From Pseudonocardia lacus (GTDB lineage Bacteria; Actinomycetota; Actinomycetes; Mycobacteriales; Pseudonocardiaceae), in NCBI RefSeq assembly GCF_018531445.1, contig NZ_JAHDTH010000002.1:1-64000 (forward strand): a stretch of 64,000 bases of DNA, read 5' to 3'. The number at the start of each line of letters is the position of its first letter. Position 1 is the first letter of the stretch. The notes beneath the pieces are model-generated. The model did not search any database, had not been told where the DNA came from, and saw only the letters and a list, made by a program, of their open reading frames with translations. Positions 1 through 8,230 of this stretch are shown here, one piece after another. The position numbers and the translations under genes were made by a program.

Positions 1-420
1 GACGGCCCCGGCCGGTCGGGCCCCGACCGCCGGGAGGGGCCCGGCGCCGCAGCGCCGGGCGGACCGGACGACGCGGCCACCGTCGACCCGGAGCTGGTGG
101 CGGCGCTGCGACGGGCCGGCACCACCTGGGCCGCCGCGACCGTCGGGGCGCAGCGGAGCGCCTCGCTGGCCCTGGCCAGCGGCGCGTCGGTGATGGGCAT
201 CGGCGGCTTCACCGGGGCGGACCCGGCGCCCACGCTGGAGCAGTTCCAGGCCTGGGTGGCCGCGGGTGAGATCCGTTACTTCGTGCCCGGCCCGGAGGGC
301 GGCCGTGGGCCGGGCGGGAGCGGGTCGGCTACCGCGATCACCACCTGGGTGGAGCAGGGCTTCACCACCGTGCGCATCGGCGGCGCGACCGTCTACGACC
401 TGAACCTGCCGAATGGGTGA
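1..420 (+). CDS. GT39/ArnT-like glycosyltransferase, C-terminal fragment
   Basis: The reading frame is open from the first base, so only about 139 C-terminal residues are visible. The segment with SVMGIGGFTGADPAPTLEQF, then a 'GEIRYFVPG' strand, a Gly-rich stretch and 'AITTWVEQGF...VYDL' matches the extracytoplasmic tail I know from actinobacterial GT39 (ArnT/PMT-like) polyprenol-phosphate-sugar glycosyltransferases. The catalytic membrane part lies outside the window. The family call rests on recall of this tail and not on a catalytic motif. Confidence 0.6.
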   Translation, partial: DGPGRSGPDRREGPGAAAPGGPDDAATVDPELVAALRRAGTTWAAATVGAQRSASLALASGASVMGIGGFTGADPAPTLEQFQAWVAAGEIRYFVPGPEGGRGPGGSGSATAITTWVEQGFTTVRIGGATVYDLNLPNG

Positions 421-448
421 GGGTCAATGATCGACGCCCCCGAACGAG

Positions 449-467
449 TTAGGCAATGCTCAGCTAC
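449..467 (+). promoter_or_regulatory. Candidate IdeR/DtxR-type iron box
   Basis: TTAGGCAATGCTCAGCTAC agrees at 13 of 19 positions with the IdeR consensus TTAGGTTAGSCTAACCTAA. It lies 10 bases upstream of the GTG chosen for the ferredoxin-like gene, where a repressor would block a leaderless or short-leader promoter. Iron control of such genes is plausible, but this is inference from one imperfect site. Confidence 0.35.
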
Positions 468-477
468 CCTCTCGGGG

Positions 478-1341
478 GTGAGTGAAAGGTGCGCGGTGCT
501 CGCCCGCGCCGCCGACGAGCCACTGGCCGGCACGGCCCCGGTGGCGACCCGGTGGGCGTGCCTCGAGCACCGCGCGGCGTGGCCCACCACCGTCGAGTCC
601 CACCCGGACCCGGCGGTGGCCTCGTTCGTGCGCCGGGCCGCCGCCGGCGGCTGGCGCGTGCTGCTCATCCGCCGCCCGGGCCGGCGCACCGCCTCCGGCC
701 GCCCCCGGCTGATGCTCGCCGACACGACGACCGCTCGGGTCAGCCGGCTGCGGATCGACGGCCCGGGCGCCCTCGCCGACGTCCCCCTCCCCGACGCCGG
801 CGAGCCGCTGCCGGGCACACCCATGGCCGAGACCCCGCTGCTGGTCTGCACGCACGGCAGGCGCGACCGCTGCTGCGCGATCGACGGCCGGGTGCTCGCC
901 ACCGCGCTGGTGGAGTCCGGCGAGCCCGACGTGTGGGAGTGCACGCACCTGGGCGGGCACCGGTTCGCCCCGACCGCCCTCGTCCTGCCCACGGGCTACC
1001 TCTACGGCCGGCTCGACGCGGACACCGCGAGCGCGGCCCGCAAGGCCGCCGCGGCGGGCGAGGTGGAGACGGCGCTGTGCCGGGGCCGGTCGACGTGGTC
1101 GCCGGCCGGGCAGGTCGCCGAACTGGCCGTGCGCACGGCCACCGGCCTGCGCGACGCGGCGGCGCTGCGGGTCGTCGACACCGACCACGGCGCCGAGGTC
1201 GAGCACCTGGTCACCGGTCGCCGCTGGGCCGTCGACCTCACCGCCGACGGGGCCGGCGCCGGCCCGTGCGCCACGTCGTGCGGCGTCGCCGTGCTGCGCC
1301 GCGACGCCCTGCGCGTCACCGCGGTCCGCCCGCTTCCCTGA
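478..1341 (+). CDS. Sucrase/ferredoxin-like family protein
   Basis: 287 aa with GTG start. The C-terminal half carries the thioredoxin-fold ferredoxin signature: 'LLVCTHGRRDRCCAIDG' followed by 'VWECTHLGGHRFAPTALVLP', which gives the Cys pairs expected to hold a 2Fe-2S cluster and the conserved H-x-GGHRFAP motif of the Suc_Fer-like family. An in-frame ATG at 427 exists, but the start at 478 gives the family's usual N-terminus (ERCAVLARAADEPLAGTAP) and leaves room for the iron-box-like site at 449-467. Function is unknown; electron transfer or siderophore-linked iron reduction is possible. It follows the glycosyltransferase with 57 bases between them. Confidence 0.8.
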   Translation: MSERCAVLARAADEPLAGTAPVATRWACLEHRAAWPTTVESHPDPAVASFVRRAAAGGWRVLLIRRPGRRTASGRPRLMLADTTTARVSRLRIDGPGALADVPLPDAGEPLPGTPMAETPLLVCTHGRRDRCCAIDGRVLATALVESGEPDVWECTHLGGHRFAPTALVLPTGYLYGRLDADTASAARKAAAAGEVETALCRGRSTWSPAGQVAELAVRTATGLRDAAALRVVDTDHGAEVEHLVTGRRWAVDLTADGAGAGPCATSCGVAVLRRDALRVTAVRPLP

Positions 1342-1436
1342 CCCGGGCTCCCCACTCCCGGGCATCGGCCGCGGCCGTTGCCCAAGCGATGCCGCAGCCG
1401 GGAGCGCCGCCGCTCGTGCCGGGGCAGACTCGGGTC

Positions 1437-1979
1437 ATGGACCCCGGTGCCGCCGCTGCGCCCCTCACCCGTCCGGCGGACCCGGACCTGTCCCCGCCAC
1501 TGCGGCCCCCTGCCCACCAGGTGAGCCCCGTCGCGGTGCGCTGGTGGCAGCTGCGCTCGCTGCTGCTGCTCGCCGTCCTGCTCGTCCCCCAGGTCGCGGG
1601 AGCGCTGGTGTTCGGGTTCCCGGTCGCCGGCTGGCTGGTCGCGACGATCGCGGCGACGGCGGCCGTCGTCGGCGCGTGGGCGGTGCTCGTCCCGCCGCTG
1701 CTGTTCCGCATCCACCGCTGGGAGGTCACCGACGAGGCCGTCTACACGCTGTCGGGCTGGCTGGTGCGGGAGTGGCGGATCGCGCCGATCTCGCGGGTGC
1801 AGACCGTCGACACCGCGCACGGCCCGCTCCAGCAGGCGCTGGGGCTGGCCTCGGTCACGGTGACCACGGCGTCCGCCCGCGGTCCGGTGAAGATCGCCGG
1901 GCTGGCCGCGGCCGACGCCACCGAGCTGGCCCGGATGCTGACCGAGACCACGCAGGCGACGCCCGGCGACGCCACGTGA
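1437..1979 (+). CDS. PH domain (bPH2/YdbS-like) membrane protein
   Basis: 180 aa. Two hydrophobic segments (about residues 36-55 and 60-82) are followed by a bacterial PH domain of the YdbS type: 'FRIHRWEVTDEAVYTLSGWL' then 'EWRIAPISRVQTVDTAHGPL' and 'GLASVTVTTAS'. The stop overlaps the GTG of the next PH-domain gene in GTGA, so the two are translationally coupled, as in YdbS/YdbT pairs. An upstream in-frame ATG at 1389 is possible. The molecular role of these pairs is not established. Confidence 0.85.
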   Translation: MDPGAAAAPLTRPADPDLSPPLRPPAHQVSPVAVRWWQLRSLLLLAVLLVPQVAGALVFGFPVAGWLVATIAATAAVVGAWAVLVPPLLFRIHRWEVTDEAVYTLSGWLVREWRIAPISRVQTVDTAHGPLQQALGLASVTVTTASARGPVKIAGLAAADATELARMLTETTQATPGDAT

Positions 1980-3610
1980 GCGAGATCGCGGACGCCGCGT
2001 CCGGCGCGGCGCAGGAAGCGGGTAGCACCCCGCCGGCAGCCGACGAGACCCCGTGGCGTCGGCTCGACCGGCGGATGCTCGTGGTCGGCCCGTTCTCGCT
2101 GCTGGTGCGGGTCGTGCCGGTGGTCGTCGTGCTGCTGCTGTCCGGCCAGGGCGACCCGATCCGCGTCTGGATCGCGGCGGGCGCGGCCGTCGCGGCCGTC
2201 GTCGCCGGGGTGCTGCGCTGGCGCACCACCCGCTACCGGATCACCCCCGAACGGGTGGAGCTGCACAGCGGCTGGCTCAACCGCCAGCGCCGGTCGGTCC
2301 CGCGCGACCGCATCCGCACGGTCGACCTCACCGCCAAGCTGCTGCACCGGGTGTTCGGGCTCAGCGTCGTGCGGGTCAGCGCGGCCACCGCGGGCGTGCA
2401 GGCCGGCGGCGGGCTGAGCCTGGACGCGGTCAGCAAGGCCGAGGCCGAGCGGCTGCGCCGCGAACTGCTCGAACACTCCCCCGCCACCGCCGACCGCACC
2501 GATGACAGCGCCGCCGGGGCGCCACCCACCCAGGAGCTGGCCCGGCTGCGGTGGGCGTGGCTGCGCTACGCCCCGCTGACCTTCTCCTCGATCGCCGGCA
2601 TGGGCGCCATCGCGGCCACCGCCTTCAACCTGCTCGACGACCTGGGCCTCGACCCGCGCGACATCCGGGCCGTCGACGACACCGCAGCGCGGCTCGCGGC
2701 GGCGCCGGTCCTCATCGCGGTCGCCGTCGTCGCGCTGGCCCTGCTCGCGCTGCTGGTGGTCGGGGCGCTGCTGCTGTTCGCCGAGCGCTGGTACGCCTAC
2801 CGACTCACCCGGGAGCCCGACGGGACCCTGCGCGTGCGCCGCGGGCTGCTCACCCGCCGCTCGCTGTCGGTGGCCGAGCGCCGGCTGCGCGGCGCCGAGG
2901 TGGTGGAGCCGGTGCTGCTGCGGCTCGGGCGCGGCGCCCAGGCCAGGGCCGTGTCGACCGGGCTCGCCGGCGACCCGCAGGGCGGGGCGCTGCAGCCGCC
3001 GGCACCTCGGGCGGAGTCGCACCGGGTGGCCTCGGCCGCGCTGCGCGTCCCGCCCGAGCAGATCACTCAGGCGTCCCTGCGCAGGCACCCGCGCGCCGCG
3101 CTGACCCGCCGCGTGGTGCGGGCCGTCGGCCCGGCGCTGGTGCTGGCCGCCGCGGCCTTCGGCGTCGGCGACCTGCTCGACCTGGGCTGGCTCGGCCCGC
3201 TCGCGCTGGCGCTCGTGCCCGTCGCGGCACTGCTCGGCTGGGACCGCTACCGCAGCCTCGGCCACCAGCTGACCGGCGGGTTCCTGGTCGCCCGCTCCGG
3301 CTCCCTGGTGCGGCGCACGGTCGCCCTGCAGCGCGGCGGTGTGATCGGCTGGACGTTCCGCCAGACGCTCTTCCAGCGGCGTGCGGGGCTGGTGTCGCTG
3401 GAGGCCGTGACGGCCGCGGGGCGCGGCGGCTACACCGTCCTCGACCTGGGCGCCCGCGACGCCGTCGACCTCGCCGATGCCACGGTCCCCGACCTGCTCA
3501 CCGCGTTCCGCGCGCCGCTACCGGCGGCGGCGGGTGCCGAACATCCCCCGGGTGATCTCCCGGCCCAGCGCGCTGGCCGCCGAGCGCAGGAACGACTTCA
3601 CCACGGGTGA
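1976..3610 (+). CDS. PH domain (YdbT-like) membrane protein with multiple bPH2 repeats
   Basis: 544 aa, GTG start overlapping the preceding gene. Three hydrophobic pairs separate PH-like domains; the first is clear ('TRYRITPERVELHSGWLNRQ', 'RSVPRDRIRTVDLTAKLL'), the second begins at 'YAYRLTREPDGTLRVRRGLL', the third at 'GHQLTGGFLVARSGSLVRR'. This is the usual layout of YdbT partners of YdbS. The last 31 codons run antisense over the 3' end of the HerA-like gene (3518-3610). The family core ends near 'LLTAFRAPLP', so the remaining tail may be a read-on extension with no conserved role. Confidence 0.82.
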   Translation: MSEIADAASGAAQEAGSTPPAADETPWRRLDRRMLVVGPFSLLVRVVPVVVVLLLSGQGDPIRVWIAAGAAVAAVVAGVLRWRTTRYRITPERVELHSGWLNRQRRSVPRDRIRTVDLTAKLLHRVFGLSVVRVSAATAGVQAGGGLSLDAVSKAEAERLRRELLEHSPATADRTDDSAAGAPPTQELARLRWAWLRYAPLTFSSIAGMGAIAATAFNLLDDLGLDPRDIRAVDDTAARLAAAPVLIAVAVVALALLALLVVGALLLFAERWYAYRLTREPDGTLRVRRGLLTRRSLSVAERRLRGAEVVEPVLLRLGRGAQARAVSTGLAGDPQGGALQPPAPRAESHRVASAALRVPPEQITQASLRRHPRAALTRRVVRAVGPALVLAAAAFGVGDLLDLGWLGPLALALVPVAALLGWDRYRSLGHQLTGGFLVARSGSLVRRTVALQRGGVIGWTFRQTLFQRRAGLVSLEAVTAAGRGGYTVLDLGARDAVDLADATVPDLLTAFRAPLPAAAGAEHPPGDLPAQRAGRRAQERLHHG

Positions 3611-5071
3611 GCCCAGCGCCTTCTCCACGAACCCCGGCTCGGGCTTCTCCTCGCGCGCGGGCCGCGGGGGCGGCGCCGCCTCGGCGGGCGGGGCCGCCGG
3701 CGGCGGGGTCTCGGCGATGCGGGCGGTCAGCATCTCGTAGGCCGACTCCCGGTCGACCGTCACGCCGTACTTCGGGTACAGCACCGACGCCTTGGCCGCC
3801 GCCGCCACCTCGGCCTTGTCCATCGCGGCCATCAACGAGCGCGGCGCCCGCATCCGGGCCCACGCCACCGGCGTCGGCGCGCCCCGCTCGGACAGCACCG
3901 TGACGATCGCCTCACCGGTGCCCAGCGAGGTGAGCGCCTTCTCCATGTCGTAGAACTCGGTCTTCGGGTAGGTCCGCACGGTCTTGGTCAACGCGGTCTG
4001 GTCCTCCGGGGTGAACGCGCGCAGCGCGTGCTGCACCCGGGCGCCGAGCTGGGAGAGCACCGCGTTCGGCACGTCCGTCGGCAGCTGCGTGCAGAAGAAC
4101 ACCCCGACGCCCTTGGACCGGATGAGCTTCACGGTCTGCTCGATGCGCTCCAGGAACGCCTTGGACGCGTCGGAGAACAGCAGGTGGGCCTCGTCGAAGA
4201 AGAACACCAGCTTGGGCTTGTCCAGGTCGCCCGCCTCGGGCAGCTCCTCGAACAGCTCGGCGAGCAGCCACATCAGGAACGTGGAGAACAGCCGCGGGTT
4301 CGCGGCCTGGTCGGCCAGCTCCAGCAGCGTCACCACGCCCTTGCCGTCGACCGTGCGCATGAGGTCGGCCGGGTCGAACTCCGGCTCGCCGAAGAAGTCG
4401 TCGCCGCCCTGGGCCTCCAGGTTGACCAGCGCACGCAGGATGACCCCCGCGGTCGCCGAGGAGACCCCGCCGATGCCCTTCAGGTCGGCCTTGCCCTCGT
4501 CGCTGGTCAGGTGGGTGATGACGGCGCGCAGGTCCTTGGTGTCCAGCAGCGGCAGCCGGCGCTGGTCGGCCCAGTGGAAGATCAGCCCCAGGGTCGACTC
4601 CTGGGTGTCGTTGAGGTCGAGGACCTTGCTCAACAGGATGGGCCCGAACTGGGTGATCGTGGCCCGGATCGGCACCGCCGAGCTCCCGCCGCCCAGCGAC
4701 AGGAACTCCACCGGGTACGCCGTCGGCGCCCAGTCGTCGCCGGTGTCCTGCACCCGCGACTCGATCTTCGCGTTGCTCGCGCCCGGACGCGCCATCCCGG
4801 ACAGGTCGCCCTTCACGTCGGCGAGCAGCACCGGCACCCCGGCCGCCGACAGCTGCTCGGCCAGGCCCTGCAGGGTCTTGGTCTTGCCGGTGCCGGTCGC
4901 CCCGGCCACCAGGCCGTGCCGGTTGAGCGTGGCGAACGGGATGCGCACCCGCGCGGCCGGGTCGGCGACGCCGTCGATGCAGACGCTGCCCAGTTCGAGC
5001 GCCGCCCCTTCGGTGGCGTAGCCCGCGGCGATCGTCTGGGCGGGCGTGGACGCGGATGTGGAGTCGGACAC
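3518..5071 (-). CDS. HerA-like ATPase, DUF853 family (YjgR-like)
   Basis: 517 aa. Walker A 'GATGTGKTKTLQ' lies near the N-terminus after 'HGLVA', Walker B-like 'KLVFFFDEAHLLF' follows, then 'IRSKGVGVFFCTQLPTDVP', all typical of the DUF853 family of HerA/FtsK-related ATPases. The C-terminus has a Pro/Ala-rich linker and a basic tail. The GTG at 5071 (VSDSTSAS) is chosen because it leaves 70 bases to the divergent orn start; a GTG at 5122 would leave only 19. The cellular role is unknown; DNA translocation is inferred from fold only. Confidence 0.85.
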   Translation of the reverse strand: MSDSTSASTPAQTIAAGYATEGAALELGSVCIDGVADPAARVRIPFATLNRHGLVAGATGTGKTKTLQGLAEQLSAAGVPVLLADVKGDLSGMARPGASNAKIESRVQDTGDDWAPTAYPVEFLSLGGGSSAVPIRATITQFGPILLSKVLDLNDTQESTLGLIFHWADQRRLPLLDTKDLRAVITHLTSDEGKADLKGIGGVSSATAGVILRALVNLEAQGGDDFFGEPEFDPADLMRTVDGKGVVTLLELADQAANPRLFSTFLMWLLAELFEELPEAGDLDKPKLVFFFDEAHLLFSDASKAFLERIEQTVKLIRSKGVGVFFCTQLPTDVPNAVLSQLGARVQHALRAFTPEDQTALTKTVRTYPKTEFYDMEKALTSLGTGEAIVTVLSERGAPTPVAWARMRAPRSLMAAMDKAEVAAAAKASVLYPKYGVTVDRESAYEMLTARIAETPPPAAPPAEAAPPPRPAREEKPEPGFVEKALGSPVVKSFLRSAASALGREITRGMFGTRRRR

Positions 5072-5141
5072 GCCGGCATTGTGGACCCCGCTCCCCGTGT
5101 TGTCCTGCCCACCGCCCGCCACGAACGCTTAGTGTGACGGG

Positions 5142-5744
5142 GTGAACGACCGTCTGGTATGGATCGACTGCGAGATGACCGGCCTCGACCTGCGGCGCGA
5201 CGCTCTCATCGAGATCGCCGTCCTGGTCACCGACGGCGACCTGAAGGTCCTCGGCGACGGCGTCGACGTCGTCATCCACACGGGTGAGGACAAGCTCGCC
5301 GGCATGCCCGAGATCGTCCGTGAGATGCACGCCAAGTCCGGCCTCACCGACGCCGTGCGCGCCTCCGGCGTGACGATCGCGCAGGCCGAGCAGCTCGTCC
5401 TGGAGTACGTGCGCGAGCACGTGCCCGACGCCCGCACCGCCCCACTGGCCGGCAACTCCATCGCCACCGACCGCGGCTTCCTCAGCCGCGACATGCCAGA
5501 GCTCGACGCCCACCTGCACTACCGCATGGTCGACGTCAGCTCCATCAAGGAGCTGTGCCGGCGCTGGTACCCCCGCGTCTTCTACGCCAAGCCGGAGAAG
5601 GGCCTGGCCCACCGCGCCCTCGCCGACATCGAGGAGTCGATCCGCGAGCTCGACTACTACCGCCACACCCTGTTCGTCCCCCCGCCCGGCCCCACCACTG
5701 AGCAGGCACAAGCGGCCGCGGCCGCCCTGGCCCAGGGCACCTGA
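5142..5744 (+). CDS. orn: Oligoribonuclease
   Basis: 200 aa, the usual size. DEDDh exonuclease residues are all visible: Asp9 and Glu11 in '[10 protein letters not shown]', Asp110 in '[11 protein letters not shown]', His157 and Asp162 in '[11 protein letters not shown]'. Orn degrades 2-5 nt RNA fragments, including pGpG, in the cytosol. GTG start. It is followed by tRNA-His and tRNA-Lys, an arrangement familiar from many actinobacterial genomes. Confidence 0.97.
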   Translation: MNDRLVWIDCEMTGLDLRRDALIEIAVLVTDGDLKVLGDGVDVVIHTGEDKLAGMPEIVREMHAKSGLTDAVRASGVTIAQAEQLVLEYVREHVPDARTAPLAGNSIATDRGFLSRDMPELDAHLHYRMVDVSSIKELCRRWYPRVFYAKPEKGLAHRALADIEESIRELDYYRHTLFVPPPGPTTEQAQAAAAALAQGT

Positions 5745-5815
5745 CAACCCGGTGTCCCGCACCGCGGACGGACCGGTAGCATGGTCGAGTCGCCGGCTCC
5801 GGCCGGTGGACGCAT

Positions 5816-5892
5816 GGTGGGTGTAGCTCAGCTGGTAGAGCACCTGGTTGTGGTCCAGGAAGTCGCGGGTTCAAGTCCCGTCACTCACCCCA
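5816..5892 (+). tRNA. tRNA-His (GTG)
   Basis: Cloverleaf with acceptor arms GTGGGTG (5817-5823) and CACTCAC (5882-5888), which contain one G-U pair. The anticodon loop TTGTGGT gives anticodon GTG. The His identity features are present: an encoded G at position -1 (5816) opposite discriminator C73 (5889). CCA is encoded at 5890-5892. Confidence 0.95.
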
Positions 5893-5974
5893 TGCGGCGG
5901 CACCCCAGCCGCACCGGCTCCGGACGGGACGTGTACCGTTCCAGACGGCGCCGGGCAACGGGGCGCCGCAGCAG

Positions 5975-6050
<76 letters not shown>

Positions 6051-6052
6051 CC

Positions 6053-6080
6053 TCTGGCCAGGGCAGATGCCCTGGCCAGA
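6053..6080 (+). terminator. Hairpin terminator after tRNA-Lys
   Basis: TCTGGCCAGGGC and its exact complement GCCCTGGCCAGA form a 12-bp perfect stem with an AGAT loop, starting 3 bases after the tRNA CCA. The following CGTCTTTC is only weakly T-rich, as is common in high-GC actinobacteria. Confidence 0.8.
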
Positions 6081-6124
6081 CGTCTTTCAGCCGGCGCTTC
6101 GTCAACAGGCACGAGTTGGCTGCA

Positions 6125-6463
6125 GTGCCGATCGTGCGGTTCAGCGAGGTCAGCACCCGACGGGGTCGCACGATCGCAGTCCCTTCACACCTACCCCGCC
6201 TGCCCCCGGCACAGGCTCTGGCGACCGTTCAGCTCCCACTCCACCTCTGGTGGTCGACCACGCCACGCTCCTTCGACCTCCGAGACCGCACGCATCGTGC
6301 CCGTGTGTACGAGATCGTGCTCCGCGAGGGTGGACCGACGGACATCCTGACCTATGTGGACGGATTGCTGCTGACCGAACTCTGGCCCGACCTCGTCCTC
6401 CCCCAGGAGGTCCGCGCAGCGTGGGCAACCCCGATGAATCAGGCGATGACCGGGGCGGCGTGA
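6125..6463 (+). CDS. AbiE-type antitoxin-like protein (possibly decayed)
   Basis: 112 aa from GTG 6125 (a TTG at 6116 is also possible). The C-terminal half, 'LPLHLWWSTTPRSFDL', 'VYEIVLREGGPTDILTYVDG' and 'LWPDLVLPQEVRAAW', resembles the small protein that precedes AbiEii-type nucleotidyltransferase toxins in actinobacteria; this is recall of the neighbourhood, not a database hit. Its stop overlaps the GTG of the next frame (GTGA), the coupling expected for a toxin-antitoxin pair. The N-terminus is poorly conserved-looking. Confidence 0.5.
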   Translation: MPIVRFSEVSTRRGRTIAVPSHLPRLPPAQALATVQLPLHLWWSTTPRSFDLRDRTHRARVYEIVLREGGPTDILTYVDGLLLTELWPDLVLPQEVRAAWATPMNQAMTGAA

Positions 6464-6645
6464 GTTCCACAGCCCCGCTGACCACGTTCCAGGTCTCGGT
6501 CGCCTCACTGTTCTTCTCCCTGCCAGCCGGCGAAGGATTCCTCCTCGCCGGAGGCGCCGCGCTGGCAGCCCAACAGCAGTCGATATCGCTGGCGTCCAAT
6601 GCGCCGCACGCATACATCTGCTCAGCACCGCGTCGCGACCGGTGA
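6460..6645 (+). pseudogene. Truncated AbiEii/AbiGii-type nucleotidyltransferase toxin
   Basis: Only 61 residues. The opening 'FQVSVASLFFSLPAGEGFLL' and 'AGGAALAAQQ' is the characteristic N-terminus of AbiEii-like nucleotidyltransferases, in which the Gly-Gly motif is normally followed by RPT-x-DLD-hF catalytic residues and some 200 more residues. Here the frame runs on with unrelated sequence and stops at 6645, against the 3' end of the downstream MDMPI gene. The catalytic Asp residues are missing, so this is a remnant. Confidence 0.6.
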
Positions 6646-7509
6646 TCAGTCGAGGGCGAGCGCTGCCGCTCCGGCGAGGATGTGCGGCACGTGAACGACG
6701 CTGCCGCCCAGGTGGGTGGGCAGGTCAGCGGGGCGGAGGCGGTTGGCGACGAGTCGGCAGAAGTCGACCGCCTCGGCCACGATCGTCACCTCCGGCACGT
6801 CCCGGAGTGCGGGGGCGGGGGCGCCGCGGTCTCCCAGCGGGAGGTCCCAGGTCCCGCCACCGTCGCCGGTCAGGACGAGATGCAGGTCGACGGGCGCCTG
6901 CCCGTTTCCCAAGCGGGCCACGCCGAAGGGCAGGAGCCGGGTGGCGAGGGTGGTCATGAGCGTGAGCGTCGACGGGTCCGGGTCGCGGCGCGGCATCCCG
7001 ATGGCGGCTCGGATGTCGTTCTCGTGCGCCCAGAGCTCGAAGGCTCGCGCGACGAGCAAGGATCGCAGCGGCAGCCGGATGCGGTGCACCGCCACGACCT
7101 GGTCGAGGTCGTCGGTCGCCGCGAGATGGGTCAGCGTGGCGTCGACGGCGGTGCGCCAGGCGACCCGTGTCCCTTCGGGGGTCCGAGCCGGCTGCGATCG
7201 GGTCGCCGCGACGTGGTCGATGTCGGCGACGCCCGGATCTCCTTCGAGGGCCGCCCGGACGTCGTCCTCGACGCCGGTCAGGTGTGCGACGAGGCCGTAC
7301 GCATCGAGGCCGCGCAGCGCCACCGTCTCCCACTGGTCGTCGGCCAGAGCGCTCAACAGGCCGTTCAGCGCGTCGGCGGCCCGGCTGAACGCTTCGACGG
7401 CGGTGATCGGGGCCGGCTCGGGCACCGCGCGCCCGGCCGGTCGGACCGCCCGCGCCGCCACGACCACGCGCTCGCGCAGCCCGGACGGCGGAGGCGCGGA
7501 GCTGCTCAT
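6646..7509 (-). CDS. Mycothiol-dependent maleylpyruvate isomerase-family (MDMPI) protein
   Basis: 287 aa. An N-terminal DinB-like MDMPI domain is recognised by 'VALRGLDAYGLVAHLTGVED' and 'ARAFELWAHENDIRAAIGMP', whose His residues fit the metal site; the MDMPI C-terminal domain follows ('LGGSVVHVPHILAGAAALAL'). Its ATG overlaps the stop of the upstream sigma-factor gene in ATGA, so it is co-translated and may act as the sigma partner or anti-sigma-like regulator. Enzymatic isomerase activity is not implied by the context. Confidence 0.82.
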   Translation of the reverse strand: MSSSAPPPSGLRERVVVAARAVRPAGRAVPEPAPITAVEAFSRAADALNGLLSALADDQWETVALRGLDAYGLVAHLTGVEDDVRAALEGDPGVADIDHVAATRSQPARTPEGTRVAWRTAVDATLTHLAATDDLDQVVAVHRIRLPLRSLLVARAFELWAHENDIRAAIGMPRRDPDPSTLTLMTTLATRLLPFGVARLGNGQAPVDLHLVLTGDGGGTWDLPLGDRGAPAPALRDVPEVTIVAEAVDFCRLVANRLRPADLPTHLGGSVVHVPHILAGAAALALD

Positions 7510-8066
7510 GAAGACTCCAGCATCTGTCGGTCGAGGAGGATCTCCAGCTTGCCCAGGGCCAGCCGGATCCGCGACTTGGCGGTCCCCTCCGAGATGCCGA
7601 CGGTGCGCGCGACCTCGCGATAGCTCAAGCCCCCGAAGTAGGCCATCTCGACCACTTGGCGCTGCTCGGCGGGCAAGGTGCGCAGGGCTTCCCGGACTGT
7701 GGACGCCGTCAGCGCGTCGGCCACCTTCTCATCGGGTGAGTCCTGGTGATGTCCCGGTGTCAGCCGGTGGTGCCGTGCCTCCCGGCCCATCCGGCGCAGC
7801 TCACTGCGCAGTACGTCGTACGCGCGGTGCCGGGCGGACACGATCAGGTAGGTCCGGAGGCTGCCGAGTGCCGGGTCGTAGCGCTGCGGCCGCCGCCAGA
7901 GCTCGACGAACACGTCCTGCACCACGTCCTGGGCGGTCGCGGTCTGGCCGAGCACGCGCACGGCCGCCGTATGGACCGCCGACGCCAGTGCGTCGAACGC
8001 CTCGGTGAGGGCCCGCTCGTCACCCGCCGCCAGACGGGCGGCCAGGAGCTGATCGGGCGACCTCAT
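7506..8066 (-). CDS. ECF-type RNA polymerase sigma factor
   Basis: 186 aa from the ATG at 8066 (MRSPDQLL). Region 2 is seen in 'AQDVVQDVFVELWRRP' and 'TYLIVSARHRAYDVLRSE'; region 4 in 'LPAEQRQVVEMAYFGGLSYR' with the HTH 'ISEGTAKSRIRLALGKLEIL'. It is translationally coupled to the MDMPI gene downstream (ATGA). It is related to the second sigma factor at 8231-8827 and resembles the SigK-like group. Confidence 0.92.
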   Translation of the reverse strand: MRSPDQLLAARLAAGDERALTEAFDALASAVHTAAVRVLGQTATAQDVVQDVFVELWRRPQRYDPALGSLRTYLIVSARHRAYDVLRSELRRMGREARHHRLTPGHHQDSPDEKVADALTASTVREALRTLPAEQRQVVEMAYFGGLSYREVARTVGISEGTAKSRIRLALGKLEILLDRQMLESS

Positions 8067-8230
8067 GTCACTCAACGTACTGCCGCGAGCGGGACCGGAA
8101 CACCGGCCGCGGTCCGAACGGGCGCCCATCCCGCCGGCGGCGCGCGCGTCGAGCAGCATGTGCATCTCGCGTCACCGCCAGACTGCATCCATCGACAGAC
8201 CATCTGAGTTGATCCAGGCCCGCAGGTGAC

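Noticed and set aside
460-1365. Antisense open frame opposite the ferredoxin-like gene
   Set aside because: Low-complexity composition, no ribosome site, fully overlapped by a gene with clear family motifs.
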